A stretch of 64,000 nt of DNA from positions 62,001-126,000 of the forward strand of contig JALPQI010000238.1 of assembly GCA_025490895.1 (NCBI GenBank), written 5' to 3'. The stretch's first letter is position 1. Each line of letters opens with the position of its first letter. Position numbers and translations under genes: made by a program. Under the pieces are notes generated by a model. The model saw only the letters and a program-made list of their open reading frames with translations, made no database searches and was not told where the DNA came from. Origin of the DNA: Thaumatotibia leucotreta (taxonomy: Eukaryota; Arthropoda; Insecta; Lepidoptera; Tortricidae). Positions 40,561 to 52,211 of this stretch are shown one piece after another.

Positions 40561-41356
40561 CAATTAAAAAAAACGTGCAGTCGCATTGAGAACCTCCTTC
40601 TTTTTATGAAGTCGGATAAAAATTCGAACCTGAGATGCAAATTAAGCTATGCGAATGGCAGACTATTCTTGGCAGGCCAAGGACTCGATTATTGCGTGGA
40701 AAGATCTGGAGCATCAAGAATATTCCAGGCATTCCACTTAAGTCACATTCATATAACTTCGTACGTAGTTTAGGTTCATGTCTGTTAGATATAAATTAGA
40801 CTATAATAGTACATTTCGATACAAATGCAAAAAAATTTTTTTTCGACGAGGGTGAAAGTTGGAGTCCGAGTGAAACGAGGGCGACAATCACCCGAGTTAA
40901 AAAGATGTTTTTACCTGCCTTAAAAAGAGAAATTTACGCACGCGAACCGCGCTTAAGCGTGCGCAAAGTTTACTTTTCCACGCTAGTTAGGAAAAAGTTT
41001 TTTTTTGTATTATCAGAGTAGTTCTGAAAAACTTTGTATAGGTACATACAGCCAAGACAGATGGAAACGACTGCTTAATTTTTTGTCACCATTATTTTGT
41101 AGGATTATCAATATTTATATTAATTATTTCGCAAAATTAGGGAAGCCCACAATCAATGAAACCTTAATTGTAAATAAGCAATCAATAATTTAAGTAAACA
41201 TATTTCTTTCAAAAAGTTGGTAAGTACCTAAAAAATAGGAAAACGGTAACTCATGCATTAAAGCGCTTATAATTTTGTACATTTTTTTTGAGAACTACTT
41301 TACTTTTTAAACATATTATAGGCTCTCAATAACTACCGCTCCCCCCTCCATGCATT
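40561..41356. other. Diverged repeats, no gene
   Basis: 40805-40990 has TAGTACATTTCGATACAAAT and GCACGCGAACCGCGCTTAAG, related in style to repeat D ends. The 62-codon frame at 41005-41193 is AT-rich and unrecognised. Confidence 0.4.
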
Positions 41357-41550
41357 TTTTTGTCTTCTACTGAGTTACGGTCGAAGAAAGTGTATGAAAA
41401 ATAGTAACGCAATGGAATTTTTTTTGGGACACTTTTTAATTTCTATAAGGTTCAAAAAAGCTCGTGATTCTGAGTAGAAAAAATGTAAAAAAAGTCCAAA
41501 ATTTGAAAATTTAAAAAAACGACAACAAAATTAAAATTCGCACATAGAGG
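41357..41550. repeat. Dispersed repeat, second copy of 35720-35960
   Basis: TCTTCTACTGAGTTACGGTC, TGTATGAAAAATAGTA, GCTCGTGATTCTGAGTAGAA and AACGACAACAAAAT are in the same order as the first copy. Confidence 0.65.
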
Positions 41551-41619
41551 GCGCAGTAATCAATGAATGATTAGAAATAAAAATTGTTTTGGGCCTTTTC
41601 ACTTTTAGTGACTGTAGGG

Positions 41620-41824
41620 ACACCCAATACTGTCAGGTTCGTAACGTCAATTAAGTACGATATCTTTAGGATTTTAAGCTTGATCGGCGTTTTTATATTG
41701 TAATAATTGCTTATAGTTTATAAAATTAACAACAAAACCGAGTTTTTATTGAAATTTCGTGCTTAATTGTCGTTACAAACCTGACTAGCATTAAGGTTTT
41801 TATAATATGACGCTAATTGGGTGT
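41620..41824. mobile_element. MITE, TIR ACACCCAAT
   Basis: ACACCCAATACTGTCAGGTT at the left; GCTAATTGGGTGT at the right with GTTACAAACCTGAC inside. The arms pair over about 40 bp with an indel. Confidence 0.65.
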
Positions 41825-42483
41825 TTTTTATAGTAAAAAACCTCACAACTAAAATTATATTATTGCTTCTGTCTGTTACGTAAATTTTTTGCTTCATGAT
41901 TCTCTTCGAACTGTAATATAAAACATCGTGCAAGGCGCAACCAGGTTATTAATTCCACATTATCAATTCCGACCGGAAACCGAAGTAGGTCACTTCCGGG
42001 TGTCTGGAACGGAAGTGCAATTCCCATTCATTTGCTACCATTCTCTGTGTGGTACTCGTACCATTCGCATTCGGTTATTGGCTATTGGGTTTATGCAGTA
42101 AGTGCCAGTATTTTGGAGACTAATGACCAGACATAGAAGTAAGTAGTAGTAGTATAGTTCGTGAAATATAAATTGGTAACTTTCTACCTACATTATAGTA
42201 AAAATAAACATTCAATTTATATTTCTCGAACTATAAACACTTTACTGCACAAATCATAAAAATAACAAACAAAACATACATACATCGTGGGCTCTTATAA
42301 CCTGAAAGATTTTAACCACGCATTTTTGATGTAAAAACAAACAAAAAATAATAAATGTGTTTTGTGACTTTTGGCGAAAAAAAAAGTTTTTTCTGAATTT
42401 TTTTATTTTTCTTACTGTTTTTGAATGTACCTACTTAAAATGAGTTTTAAGGTTTTTTTTACAAAAACCTAATTTTTTTAACT
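41825..42483. other. No gene; hairpin 42151-42236
   Basis: AGTATAGTTCGTGAAATATA pairs imperfectly with TATATTTCTCGAACTATA across a 45-bp spacer. No coding sequence is recognised. Confidence 0.45.
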
Positions 42484-42605
42484 AGGTTGGGAACTTCACA
42501 TACACCTTTGAATTTCTTCGCGGATGTATGCAGGTTTTCTCACGATATTTTCCTTCACCGAAAGCTAATGGTAAATGTCGACTAATTTCACTAACAAAAG
42601 TAAAG
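42484..42605 (-). mobile_element. SINE-B fragment
   Basis: GTTGGGAACTTCACATACAC, CGGATGTATGCAGGTTTTCT and TTTTCCTTCACCGAAAGCTA are the complement of 330-425 in the SINE at 208-515. Confidence 0.7.
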
Positions 42606-42699
42606 TATTTTTGTGCCAGATGTAATATTTCCTTGGAGGTGATACAATATGTCAGACTGTAAGTAAACTGTATAATTAATTACTTGAGCTTATTGTAAC

Positions 42700-42775
42700 C
42701 TTTAGCCCACATTCAGTCCCAGCAGCCCACAGCACAGCCCACTCTTTAGCCCACAGCCCACGCTCTACAGTTTCC
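42700..42775 (+). repeat. Short CAGCCCAC/TAGCCCAC tandem array
   Basis: About six irregular CAGCCCA/TAGCCCA units between 42702 and 42770. The composition is unlike the surroundings. Confidence 0.6.
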
Positions 42776-42845
42776 AACGGCCCTTTTAAGTAATTGCCGA
42801 TGCTTTAGAGTCGGGTGCGTACTGACCGCAGGGCGTCTGTCACAA

Positions 42846-43105
42846 CAGCTTCCGTAGCCTAGTTGGTAGTGACTGCTTACGAAGCTGGAGGTTCCGGGTT
42901 CGAGTCCCGGCGAGGGCATTATTTGTGGATTTGTTTATCACAAATATTTGTTCTTTGGTCGTGGCTGTCTATGCATTTAATTATTTATGTATCTATCTAT
43001 TATTATTATATATATCGTCGCTTGGTACCTACATCACAAGCCTTAATTGAGCTTACCGTGGGACCAAGTTGATTTGTGTAAAATGTCCCAAGATATTTAT
43101 TTAAG
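42846..43105 (+). mobile_element. SINE-A copy 8
   Basis: Forward copy with head CTTCCGTAGCCTAGTTGG and B-box GGGTTCGAGTCCCGG. A few bases of the anticodon arm are lost. The tail ends TGTCCCAAGATATTTA. Confidence 0.8.
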
Positions 43106-43926
43106 ATACTTACATGGTTTTTCATAAAATACTCCGTCAAACTGAGGACAGTTTATTGGCAGATAAGCGTGTTTGTAGTAACTTTGTAGTAGTTATTTGC
43201 GTTTTTCTAAGCGTTGCGCGAAATGACATTTATACATTACATGGTATAGCAGGTATAAACGGCTATTTTGCAGACCTCGACAAATCTTATTTTTTACAGG
43301 GGATAAAAAATTGGAAACCCGTTAGAATAAGTGTTTGGCTCTTAAGGGAGACGATGTTGAGAAATAAACATAATTTTTATTAAAAAAAGTGATGATTTTT
43401 TACTTAAAAAAACTTATCAAACAGCCCTCGTATAACTACATACGTAGTTACCTTAAACAGGACATTTTATTGCTGCTTACCCACAGCAGCTAATATCAGC
43501 TTAGGTTAATACATCCTGTGTATGAACCTTTCAAATAACCAATCAACTCTGTATGAGTTTCCAGAATTCGTAATTCAGTTCGAGAGTATTTTGGCGGCAA
43601 AAAACCTGCTTTTAAAAGGATTTGTCATTTTTACGTTCGTCCTATTCAGTATCTCCAGCATTTTGGTCCTGATATAAAATAGAACATAGAACAAGTGCAA
43701 AAAAATGAAGTTCGTGCGTGTACTTTAAAAGTTCTTGCGTGAAACTCCATTTTTTTGCACTTATATCGTAATGTACTATTACTAGTAATGTGCTAGCCCG
43801 CGCCACATTTATACCTACAATAAAAATAGTTCATATGAAAACGTCTCGTAACGGATTAATTAAGTATTTTTTGATACAATTGAAAAGCAAGAACCCATAA
43901 AAGTCATAGACAATAAAAAATACTTA
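43106..43926. other. No gene; repeat-D-like end near 43700
   Basis: The frame at 43114-43383 has no recognisable domain. 43686-43785 has GAACAAGTGCAAAAAAATGA and TTTGCACTTATATCGTAATG, related to repeat D ends. Confidence 0.4.
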
Positions 43927-44035
43927 CCCCCTTTTTCATAAACGTTTGTTAACTTAACAAGCCGCTAATAATTGTTTGTCCCTTTTGCTCTTATGGACAC
44001 ATTGTTAAGACCGAAAGTGATAAACAATTATTATA
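43927..44035. mobile_element. MITE, CCCCTTTTTCATAAACG, partial copy
   Basis: Left arm CCCCTTTTTCATAAACGTTT and middle TAATAATTGTTTGTCCCTTT match 11550-11695. The right arm is lost. Confidence 0.65.
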
Positions 44036-44147
44036 ATCAGCTCGACGAACCTTGATCCCTCACAGCTGACAACTGTCAGTTCCATACATTACTTGTCAAA
44101 TTGCGACATTATTGTATATTATATACCTACTGTAACTTAACAGTTAC

Positions 44148-44300
44148 TGTCAAGTCAAGTCAAGTCAAACTATTCTTTATTCAAGAGAGCTTATTAGCAT
44201 TTTCGAATCGCCTGACATTATCAAGAGAGAGAAAAAAATCGACTACTAGTTCAAACCCTACACCGTTCCACCAGAACCAGTAAGAAACTCAGGTGGACTT
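44148..44300 (-). mobile_element. LINE 3' end with (TTGAC)n tail
   Basis: On the - strand the segment ends AATAAAGAATAGTTTGACTT and then four TTGAC units. Short-repeat tails mark CR1-group LINEs here (compare 4809 and 18061). Only the 3' UTR remains. Confidence 0.55.
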
Positions 44301-45540
44301 ATTTTTTCAAAACAGTATAAAAATACATCTTATTAAAATAACATGCATTAAAGAATTTATTACATAAAAAAAAGATTATTATAGACATTTTTTATAAAAA
44401 AAGAGAAATAAAGGATTATAATATTAAACAAAAATAATTATTATTGTACAAGTTCACAATATTATTAAGCATCTATATCTATACTACTAGAGATGTAAAG
44501 GTCCTCTATAAGGGGCTTAATCATTTATTGATGTTTTGAGGTTCGGTGTGGTCAGACCCGGGCAATCAGCTAAAAGTTAACTTTGTTATGGAAATGTACT
44601 GGGGCCAGCTGAGCCCAACTTTCTGCCAATCTGGGACCTGATCTTTCCTCGTTAGTTCTGTTATACAAAATTATTTGGCCACGTATAACAAATGGTTGCG
44701 TTGGTACCGTGTTTATAGTTTATTGTCATTGTTATGAGGGTATACACAGGTAATATCGGCTGTGTTAGAGAAAGAAGTGTTTGAAATGTGTGTTTCACTG
44801 GAATGTGTGTCACAGTTTCTACAAACGTAACCAAATATGAATAAGACTTTAAGGGCAATATCTTAAGGAGACTCAAATTCGTGGCTTTTACTTCATAGCG
44901 GCTGGGTCATGAAAACCGTTTTTTTTATTTTTCGAGATTATGGGAAATAACTTGCTGTTAACCGGTTTTTAATGTTTTCTGGTTTCGTTCTCTAGTTGTG
45001 ACTAGTAATAGTGGTGAACCAAAGGCCTCAACTTCGAGTTTTGTTAAAGACTGTATTCTTCCCTTTATGTCTAACTGTGTAAGTTACGCAAAGCAGCCGC
45101 AGAAATAGAAAATCTTGAAGGGATATTTATAAATACAACTTGTCAACTCAATGCAATGCAATTTTATTGTAAAATTTTAGTTTACGTTTAAAGGAATATT
45201 GATTTACAAAGTACCTACATCAATATCTATTTAATTTATTCTACCTTACTGTGTCAGAGATTATTACTACATTATTGACAAATGTAAATATGTGAAACAC
45301 TAAATCCATCGTTTTATATCAATGTTAAATAGGAGAATGTAAATGTTTAATATCAACTGTAAAGTTGTGTGGATGGAGAACCTGTAAATGACCTATGTCA
45401 ATGTCAAAAGACATATTTATGCTTTGCATGTCCAATATCCTGTAAGGATTTAATGAGATGACAAAAAATGTAATAATTTTGATGACGATGTAGAATACAT
45501 GCACCTACAAATGTAATTATGACCGCGCATATCGCGCATT
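44301..45540. other. No gene; GCATT-repeat LINE tail, AACCGG motifs
   Basis: 45145-45175 has ACTCAATGCAATGCAATTTT, resembling another short-repeat LINE tail in reverse. AACCGGTT-type motifs occur near 44970. No exon is seen. Confidence 0.4.
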
Positions 45541-45638
45541 AGGGCGTGCAAACCGGTTTTATTTTTGTAAGATTATGACGAATAACTGGTCATTAACCGG
45601 TTTTTCTTACTTGCCAATACCGGTTTGCATCCCCTACG
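45541..45638. mobile_element. Mini MITE, TIR TAGGGCGTGCAAACCGG
   Basis: The 98-bp element has TAGGGCGTGCAAACCGGTT and, as reverse complement, TAGGGGATGCAAACCGGTA at its ends. Flanks CGCGCAT and CGCGCGT may be a decayed target duplication. A related end is near 46010-46045. Confidence 0.6.
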
Positions 45639-46952
45639 CGCGTGGTATAATATAACATATGAGTACGACATGTAAATAGCTCACAACTATTTTATAATTA
45701 TTCTCATTACAACGCGCGGTGTTAAAAACGACAAGACGCGCAAATATATCTAAGCTGTTAGATTATGAATAAGTCTGTAAGACCTTTTTAGACCCTTGGC
45801 CTTCGAACCGTTTCCTGTGATCACTATATTGTTTAAAGAGCTATTTATATATAGAATATTTATATTTTCAAAACAATGTAAATATAATATTAACGCTGTA
45901 AAATTATTTAGTTTTAAGTTAATGTTAAAAGTAATTAATATTACTGCTTTTAAAATAAAGAGTTACAATTAGGAAATACAAAACCGGTTGTAATTAATAT
46001 GAACCGGTTACGCCCATATAAAAAAAATCGGTTTCGCATTCCCTAGTTCAAATACTTATAAAGTACCTGGCTATATTCAATTGATTTGTTAACGCTTTTG
46101 ACACGATGTAAAACTTACTAAAAATGACTTGAGTGTTAGTATTCCTGGATATTGAAAATCCTCTAAACTGTTACAAGTCATAGTAGGAACAAGGAAAAAA
46201 TAAAAAAGTTGCTTGTAACTTAAAAAACCTCAGTTGACCCATTGCTTGAATTTTTCGCACTTATCCAGCAATGTAAGTCCGCTTGTTGATTGTCATTTCA
46301 TAATAATAGGTGGACTTAACTAGGTACAGTTGGCCACAGTAAATGCAAAAGTACATTCCTGACAGAATCCGCTCAAAAATAGTACCGGACTAAAGTAACG
46401 CTTATTTTAGGGGTCCCAGTCCCAAAAATAAGTGCATATTTTATGTACCTGTATTGTTGCACTTTAATGTAGCTCTTTATTTTATTTTATTACAGGGTGA
46501 TTGCCCTAACTCAACCATGATCTACTTGTCTGAATAACGACAAAATTATAGGGAAAGATTTAATGTAAAAAATGGAATTTACTAAACATTGACATATCTG
46601 TAGTCTTAAAAGATAAAATAATAAATAAGTGGCAATTTAAGTGCCAAATAGAAGAAATTAAACATGAATCCGTTGTAAATAAGAACTGATATTTAACTAA
46701 ATAAATGAAATAAAAAAATTACGGGTATTATCGAATTAAATGTAATGTAGGAAATGAATGTTTTATGTGTACAGATTATTTGACAAAATAAATATATTAA
46801 TATTTAATTATATATGGGGAAAGGCTATAGCGCGTATCAGTTGAAAACTATAATTAAGATGTTGAAATAGTATATTCTGATCTCTGAGTTCATAAATGTA
46901 AAGCATAGACAAAGTGATACTAAGACACAATTACCCAAATCACCCTTAGAGC
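45639..46952. other. No gene recognised
   Basis: AT-rich. An AACCGGTTACGCCC end lies near 46000. TTACAGGGTGATTGCCC is near 46492. No element could be bounded. Confidence 0.4.
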
Positions 46953-47077
46953 GCTTAGCCAAATTGTCAATCGCTAACACTCAGTAGAGTAGATTTCTCT
47001 TGTCACTCTTACATATTAGTACGACAAAGACAAATGTGTTTCATTTATTACTGAACGTTGGCGATTGACATCCTGGC
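46953..47077. mobile_element. MITE family C, diverged copy
   Basis: GCTTAGCCAAATTGTCAATC, a CTTGTCACTC block, and GGCGATTGACATCCTGGCTA. Both arms are present but eroded. Confidence 0.6.
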
Positions 47078-47243
47078 TATACTCGAAAAGTGCGATCCAA
47101 GCACATCTTGCCCTTGTGTTTATCTCTATTGTCAACTCGCGGCTTGGCTTTATGCAGCTCAGCGTAGATGCAGAAATTAGTTTCGCTGCAAAGATCCACA
47201 AAGCATCAACATCACACATCCACAAAACGCTCTCTGGCCCACC

Positions 47244-48632
47244 GTGAGAGTCAGAATGGCGTGTGTACCTCTATAAATACAAAATTCGACTATACTAAAA
47301 AAATGTACTCAAAATGTACTATTTAGTACCTATTTAAAAAAAAATTGTACCCCTCCGTACAAAAAGTTATTACAATGTTCAGGTACAACCGCCGTTCTGA
47401 CTGTCAAGACGGCGGGTGTATGCTGGTTTACCGGGAAGCTATTGATTATCGACAAATCCTATTGACTCAAAAAATGTACTAAATTTGTACTTTCATATGC
47501 AGTTGAAATATTAGTAATATAATTTGTAATCGCGGAGTTATGCAAATTTACTTTTTTCTATTCTTCGTCTTCTTCCTAGCGTTTATTTCCCGGTTTTCTA
47601 CAGTTCAAGGAAAAAAGAATTTAAGTAGGTATGTAAGTGTATCTAACTAAGTACCTACTCACTTATTTTTTTTAACTCTAGAGAAGAACGAATGTCGATT
47701 CACTAAAGCTGGCGCAGATTTGACAGCTATTTTCTATAAATAGTACAAATTCTGCGCCAGCTTTAGTGAATCGACCTAGAAAGAACGAAACATGAAATAA
47801 AATTAAAACATTTTAATAACAAACATACCTACTATGTATGCATGTTGTTTGTATTTTTGACTGCATGATTTTGAAATTTAGAGATAACAAAATATCGAAA
47901 AAAAATATGAGGTAAAAAATATTTGTTGTTGATATCACTTAATTACCACAATGATACCAACAACAATTTTTTTTTTACCTCAAAGAAATACCTACCTAAT
48001 ATGATTTTATACCTATACCATGCTGTTAAAAAATATGTTATCTTCATAGATCGTACCAAAGGTGCACTTTTGGTGGCAATTGGTACTGTTGGCAAAAAAA
48101 AAATACATTTAAATAATTATTCACTTTGTTCTTAACTACAGAATAATTACTTACCTTATAAATATTATACTTACATAAATATAAAATATAATGACAATAA
48201 TGCAATGAGTCTTATTTATTTCATTACAAAAGTGTTTTTGGTGTAAAATATAAAAGGAAACCTTTAGTAAGTATTATTTACAAGTGTAATACGTCGATTT
48301 ACTAAAGCTGGCGCGGAATTTGTACTGAGTGACAGCTATTTTCATAGCAAATCTGTCAAATCTGCGCCAGCTTTACTAAATCGACATTCGTTCTTCTCTA
48401 GAGTTAAATAAATAAGTGAGTAGGTACTTAGTTAGATACACTTACATACCTACTTAAATTCTTTTTTCCTTGAACCGTAGAAAACCGGTAAATAAACGCT
48501 AGGAAGAAGACGAAGAATCGAAAAAAGTATTTTTTTCTTTAAATAGGTACTAAATAGTACATTTTGAGTACATTTTTTTAGTATAGTCGAATTTTGTATT
48601 TGTAGAGGTACACACGCCATTCTGACTCTCAC
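47244..48632. mobile_element. 1389-bp foldback transposon, 8-bp TSD GGCCCACC
   Basis: The ends are GTGAGAGTCAGAATGGCG and its exact complement, flanked by GGCCCACC (47236-47243, 48633-48640). Inverted arms of about 340 bp each are nearly identical. The left arm carries an extra block of about 200 bp (about 47346-47547). Each arm ends internally in its own hairpin (CTAAAGCTGGCGCAGATTTG and complement; 47695-47777 and 48293-48386). No transposase. The 8-bp duplication suggests hAT; MULE-like foldbacks (9 bp) are the alternative. Confidence 0.85.
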
Positions 48633-48640
48633 GGCCCACC

Positions 48641-49119
48641 GATGGTGGTCTGAAGCGTCTATGAATTTAGTTATCAACGTTGCTACAATATTTTATACTA
48701 CATTAACCGTCTTTAATTTGTTTTATCATTGCTTGTAGACAACTGATTCTGTTACAAAATGTTGAAACCATAAAAATCAATAGTTATAAACAATCTGAAT
48801 AAAATCTTATTCGGTATAAGCATTATCAAAGGTTTTATAAGTAAAAAATAAGAGCGGAAATATTAAAATTCTCGAAACATTTTACGTTTATCTGACTGTG
48901 AATATCTCGTCTCAAAATATGGCATTCATTTTTCCATTCCGGACATTTTCCTATAAAACTGGGGATATTTCAGTTTTATTACCAGCTTTGAAGGGAATCC
49001 ACCGATACACCTACTCAGATCATATCCAATCACTAGATAGAATTATACACTAGACCCCTATTTCACCACGTTGACCTGTCAACGATAATTGTAAATTTAC
49101 TGTTTCTCCAGTCATTGGC
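48641..49119. other. No feature recognised
   Basis: No exon-like frame or termini. The sequence directly continues the target into which the foldback transposon inserted. Confidence 0.5.
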
Positions 49120-49235
49120 GCCTATAGTTTTTTTGTTTGCCACCAACATAAATGTTACTCTTTGTGTGACAAGGACAGTACCGTTACGTTCACGAGCGCA
49201 ACTAAGCGTTAGCGATTGGCATCTAATTGTAAGCT
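49120..49235. mobile_element. MITE family C, right-half fragment
   Basis: GTGTGACAAGGACAGTACCG, then CTAAGCGTTAGCGATTGGCA, matches the right part of 10840-10989. Confidence 0.55.
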
Positions 49236-49565
49236 ACGCACCTAGATCTTACTACAATGATCCGCTATCTAAAGGAGAGCCCGAATCTTCTAATAACGTG
49301 TACTTCATTATGATCAATCCGTAGGGGGTAATCTATTATTTATCGATTGAAATACCATTCGCTTATGGTATTCCTATATTGGATTCTCAGCAATGGAATG
49401 CAGAGTAAAAACGGCAATGGATGCAGCCTGGCAAAATTTAAAGTTTTTTAATGGATTTGTTTGATGATTTATTTTATCGGTTTAAAGATACCTATTAGGT
49501 ATTGGTAATATTAACATGTTTTATTTTAATGCTGATTAGTTATCATTAAATTGAAAATTGATCAT

Positions 49566-49627
49566 CGTGGGATTAGGTTGATTTGTGTAAGATGTCCCAA
49601 GATATTTATTTATTTATTTTTTTTATA
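49566..49627 (+). mobile_element. SINE-A tail fragment
   Basis: CGTGGGATTAGGTTGATTTG, TGTAAGATGTCCCAAGATAT and a TTTA run. The first 200 bp of the element are missing. Confidence 0.75.
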
Positions 49628-50262
49628 TTGTGTAATGTGTATCCTTCTAACTTTGGATCTGATGACCTATCGTGAACCGCGAACACACACTCTCTCTTGC
49701 ACTCGTAAATTCGAACGTAAGTGTGAGAGGGAGGCAACATATCGATAGTAGGCCTTCCGCTTCTGCCGATTTCTCCGATGGATCTCTTGCAGCGTCTGCT
49801 CATATCAATCTTAATGTCGATTTTTACCGGTTCGATCCTTTTCTAATTAAAGAATCAAACCGGTAAAAATCCCCGAACCCGAACCGGTTACGTTTTTTTG
49901 TTTTTAAATCTATAAATATAGATTAATGTGATTATTAAAGAAGTAACGGCCACTTACAAAATATTTATTAAACTGTCACCTAATGTCAAATAGTAATCCA
50001 CGCACAAATCTTTTTATTTTATAATTTTGTACTAAAATGGGATTGAAATGCAATTAATTAAGTAAGTATAATAGAATATCTAAGTCACAAGTAGTTGTGT
50101 GTAAAAAGATTAGAGTTTTAAGTAAAAACATGCAATATTTTCAATTTATTTTGTAAAGAGTGTAAAAAGTGTCGTTATAACAATAAAATGTAATAAACAT
50201 GTATTTGTTTTACTCTTAACCTTTTAGGGCATTTAAAATAATTTTAAAAAGTATTATATATT
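49628..50262. other. No gene; ACCGGTT hairpin near 49825
   Basis: TTTTTACCGGTTCGATCC pairs with AACCGGTAAAAA near 49860-49870, followed by GAACCGGTTACG. The overlapping short frames at 49551-49866 look like chance. Confidence 0.4.
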
Positions 50263-50405
50263 AAAATATTATCGAACCTGGTTACGTATTTAAGTCGATG
50301 ATTGCTCGACATGTTTTGACCCATTAAGAGGGTCCTCGTCCGGAGCACCCTCGGCCAAAGCCCGACGTGTACCCCGAGTGAGTAACCCGGTTCGATAATG
50401 TTTTA
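50263..50405. mobile_element. Inverted-terminal element, ATTATCGAACCTGGTTAC
   Basis: ATTATCGAACCTGGTTAC at the left and GTAACCCGGTTCGATAAT at the right flank a GC-rich centre (GGGTCCTCGTCCGGAGCACC). 143 bp. Likely a MITE; no target duplication defined. Confidence 0.6.
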
Positions 50406-50744
50406 ATATGTTTCAGTCTCACGTGAGTTATAATTCTAAAAAAGTATTATAGTTAAATCTTGCAAAAAAACTACAGCTTTCGATCCTCTCGACCAATAAG
50501 CGAGAATGACAGGGATGAATGGATAGGAAGTTCGCGTTAAGCTCACGGCTTTAACTTATGAAAAGCACATTAATCCCACATACGTAAAGTTAAGTTGGGT
50601 AAGTGAAACATTATGTTCCTCATTCCCCGAATCGAATTCTTAATTGATTTTTATAGTAGGGCCAATTGAAAGAAAAATTAGGGTACCTACATGTTATAGT
50701 TTGTCTAAGGTTTTACTTCATTTGGGCACAAATAGAGAATCAAC

Positions 50745-50975
50745 AAAGAAAAAAAGAGATGCAGCAATTGGCCGAAGACCGGCCGATGTGACGTCGCGTT
50801 GTCAATCAAAGCACGACAAATCCTGGTTCACCTCACTAAAGGAGAAGCGTATGAGGCGCCACGAGCAGGCCTCCAACCCTCAACCACCTAGGGGAGCACA
50901 CCTGTCGTGTGTGTGGACGCGGGATCCTCTCCCGTATTGGGCTATACAGCCACGAACGCAAGTGTCGTTTAGATG
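50745..50975 (+). pseudogene. RTE-type LINE ORF end with CCHC-like finger
   Basis: One frame ends GATSRPPTLNHLGEHTC, then RVCGRGILSRIGLYSHERKC, RLDAA and a stop. The C-x2-C...H-x4-C finger and flanking sequence are typical of the C-terminus of an insect RTE-like endonuclease/reverse transcriptase. Three stop codons interrupt the same frame upstream (about 50785-50850), so the copy is dead. A longer frame on the same strand is out of register with this protein and is not real. Confidence 0.7.
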
Positions 50976-51037
50976 CTGCTTAAAACATCTGACACAGATG
51001 GAGAGGCCTATATATAGAGAGAATCCTACCGTCTATT

Positions 51038-51175
51038 TCTTCATCATCAGCCTATATCAGTCCACTGCAAGACAACGGCTTCTCCTTAGCCCATACGTAA
51101 TTACGTATGGACGCATTAGGAGGTAAATGTCCATAATCGCTACGCTGAACTAGCGGGTTGGCGATCGCAAACAGA
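51038..51175 (-). mobile_element. Type F2 LINE/SINE tail
   Basis: Reverse copy: CATCATCAGCCTATATCAGT, CCACTGCAAGACAACGGC, TAGGAGGTAAATGTCCATAA. A perfect ACGTAATTACGT sits inside. Confidence 0.55.
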
Positions 51176-51424
51176 CGGCAAATTTAAAAAAATGTAGTTT
51201 AGTATTGTTGACATTTCAATGCCAATGGTTGTTAAGCAGAATTTTAATTAAAAATAGTGCCGTTAATTTTTGTGCATATCAAATTAATATAGTTCTGTCC
51301 CTGTGTGTGTATTTTCAATAGACTCAATATGTAAACATGCTTTCTTAAAAAATAATTACATATTTATGGCACTTACGGTTGAAACCCTTGGTCGTCAGAC
51401 ACAAAAAAACTCGTGAAAAAAATT

Positions 51425-51580
51425 AAGAAAAAACTGATCGGTGTGTCTGGCGACCTACGGGCAGGGTCGTACTTCGCCCAGAGGCTCGGTTTAGCCGTAC
51501 AAAGAGGCAATGCGGCGAGCGTTCTGGGAACTATGCCCCGGGCCACATTACGGTTTTTTGTTGTGTATTTTGATACCTAG
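51425..51580 (+). pseudogene. LINE ORF2 C-terminal fragment
   Basis: Frame LIGVSGDLRAGSYFAQRL, then GLAVQRGNAASVLGTMPR, ends in a stop near 51578. Shares the block with 30257-30460 (GDPRAGSFLAQRISLAIQ). Truncated on the left. Confidence 0.6.
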
Positions 51581-52211
51581 ATAATATTGTACAAGTCTCA
51601 AAATAAAAACCGTAAAACCATACAACTATAGTCCACAAGTTCAACTCCTAACTAAGCATTAATGGAAATCTTTTATTTTGGTTTTATCTAATTTTTTTTA
51701 TCATTAATGAGGAGACTTTGTGTGACAAGTGCGTGAATAATATAATAATTACACCAAAGCGAAGATATTTGACTTAGTTTTGGTTGGGAGACTTAGGTAC
51801 CCAATTCGACCCCACCAATGTACAGAGAAAATCAGTGAAAATGAAACAAATAAAATCCACTTGATTTTAATTGTCATTTCCGGTATGCCGTTACGCCCGT
51901 GGTAACACTCTGGCTCGTGAAAAATTGTATCAGGGGTTTTAATGTAACCCTTGCCTGAAATAACAAAAAAAATCCCCTAAACTTCGTGTAATCTACATAA
52001 TTGGAGGGTGAAGCGCTAGCAAAATTCTTTCCTTACAATAGACACATGTTTCTTACAAGCTAACTTTTCGTCATGAATTTACTAAAATATTTTCCTTTCT
52101 TGGGAAAATAGTTAAACTTTTCGACTTTCCCGGTTCATGCGACGGTCTAATCCAGAAAAGTTTATTTCATATTGCTCTACTAGGCCTCTCGGCTCTGTTT
52201 GTTTCTAGATT
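51581..52211. other. No feature recognised
   Basis: No exon, termini or structured RNA supported. Confidence 0.5.

Noticed and set aside
50644..51126. 160-codon + strand frame
   Set aside because: It overlies a dead RTE-type ORF end in a different register; the recognisable protein (RVCGRGILSRIGLYSHERKC) is in another frame.
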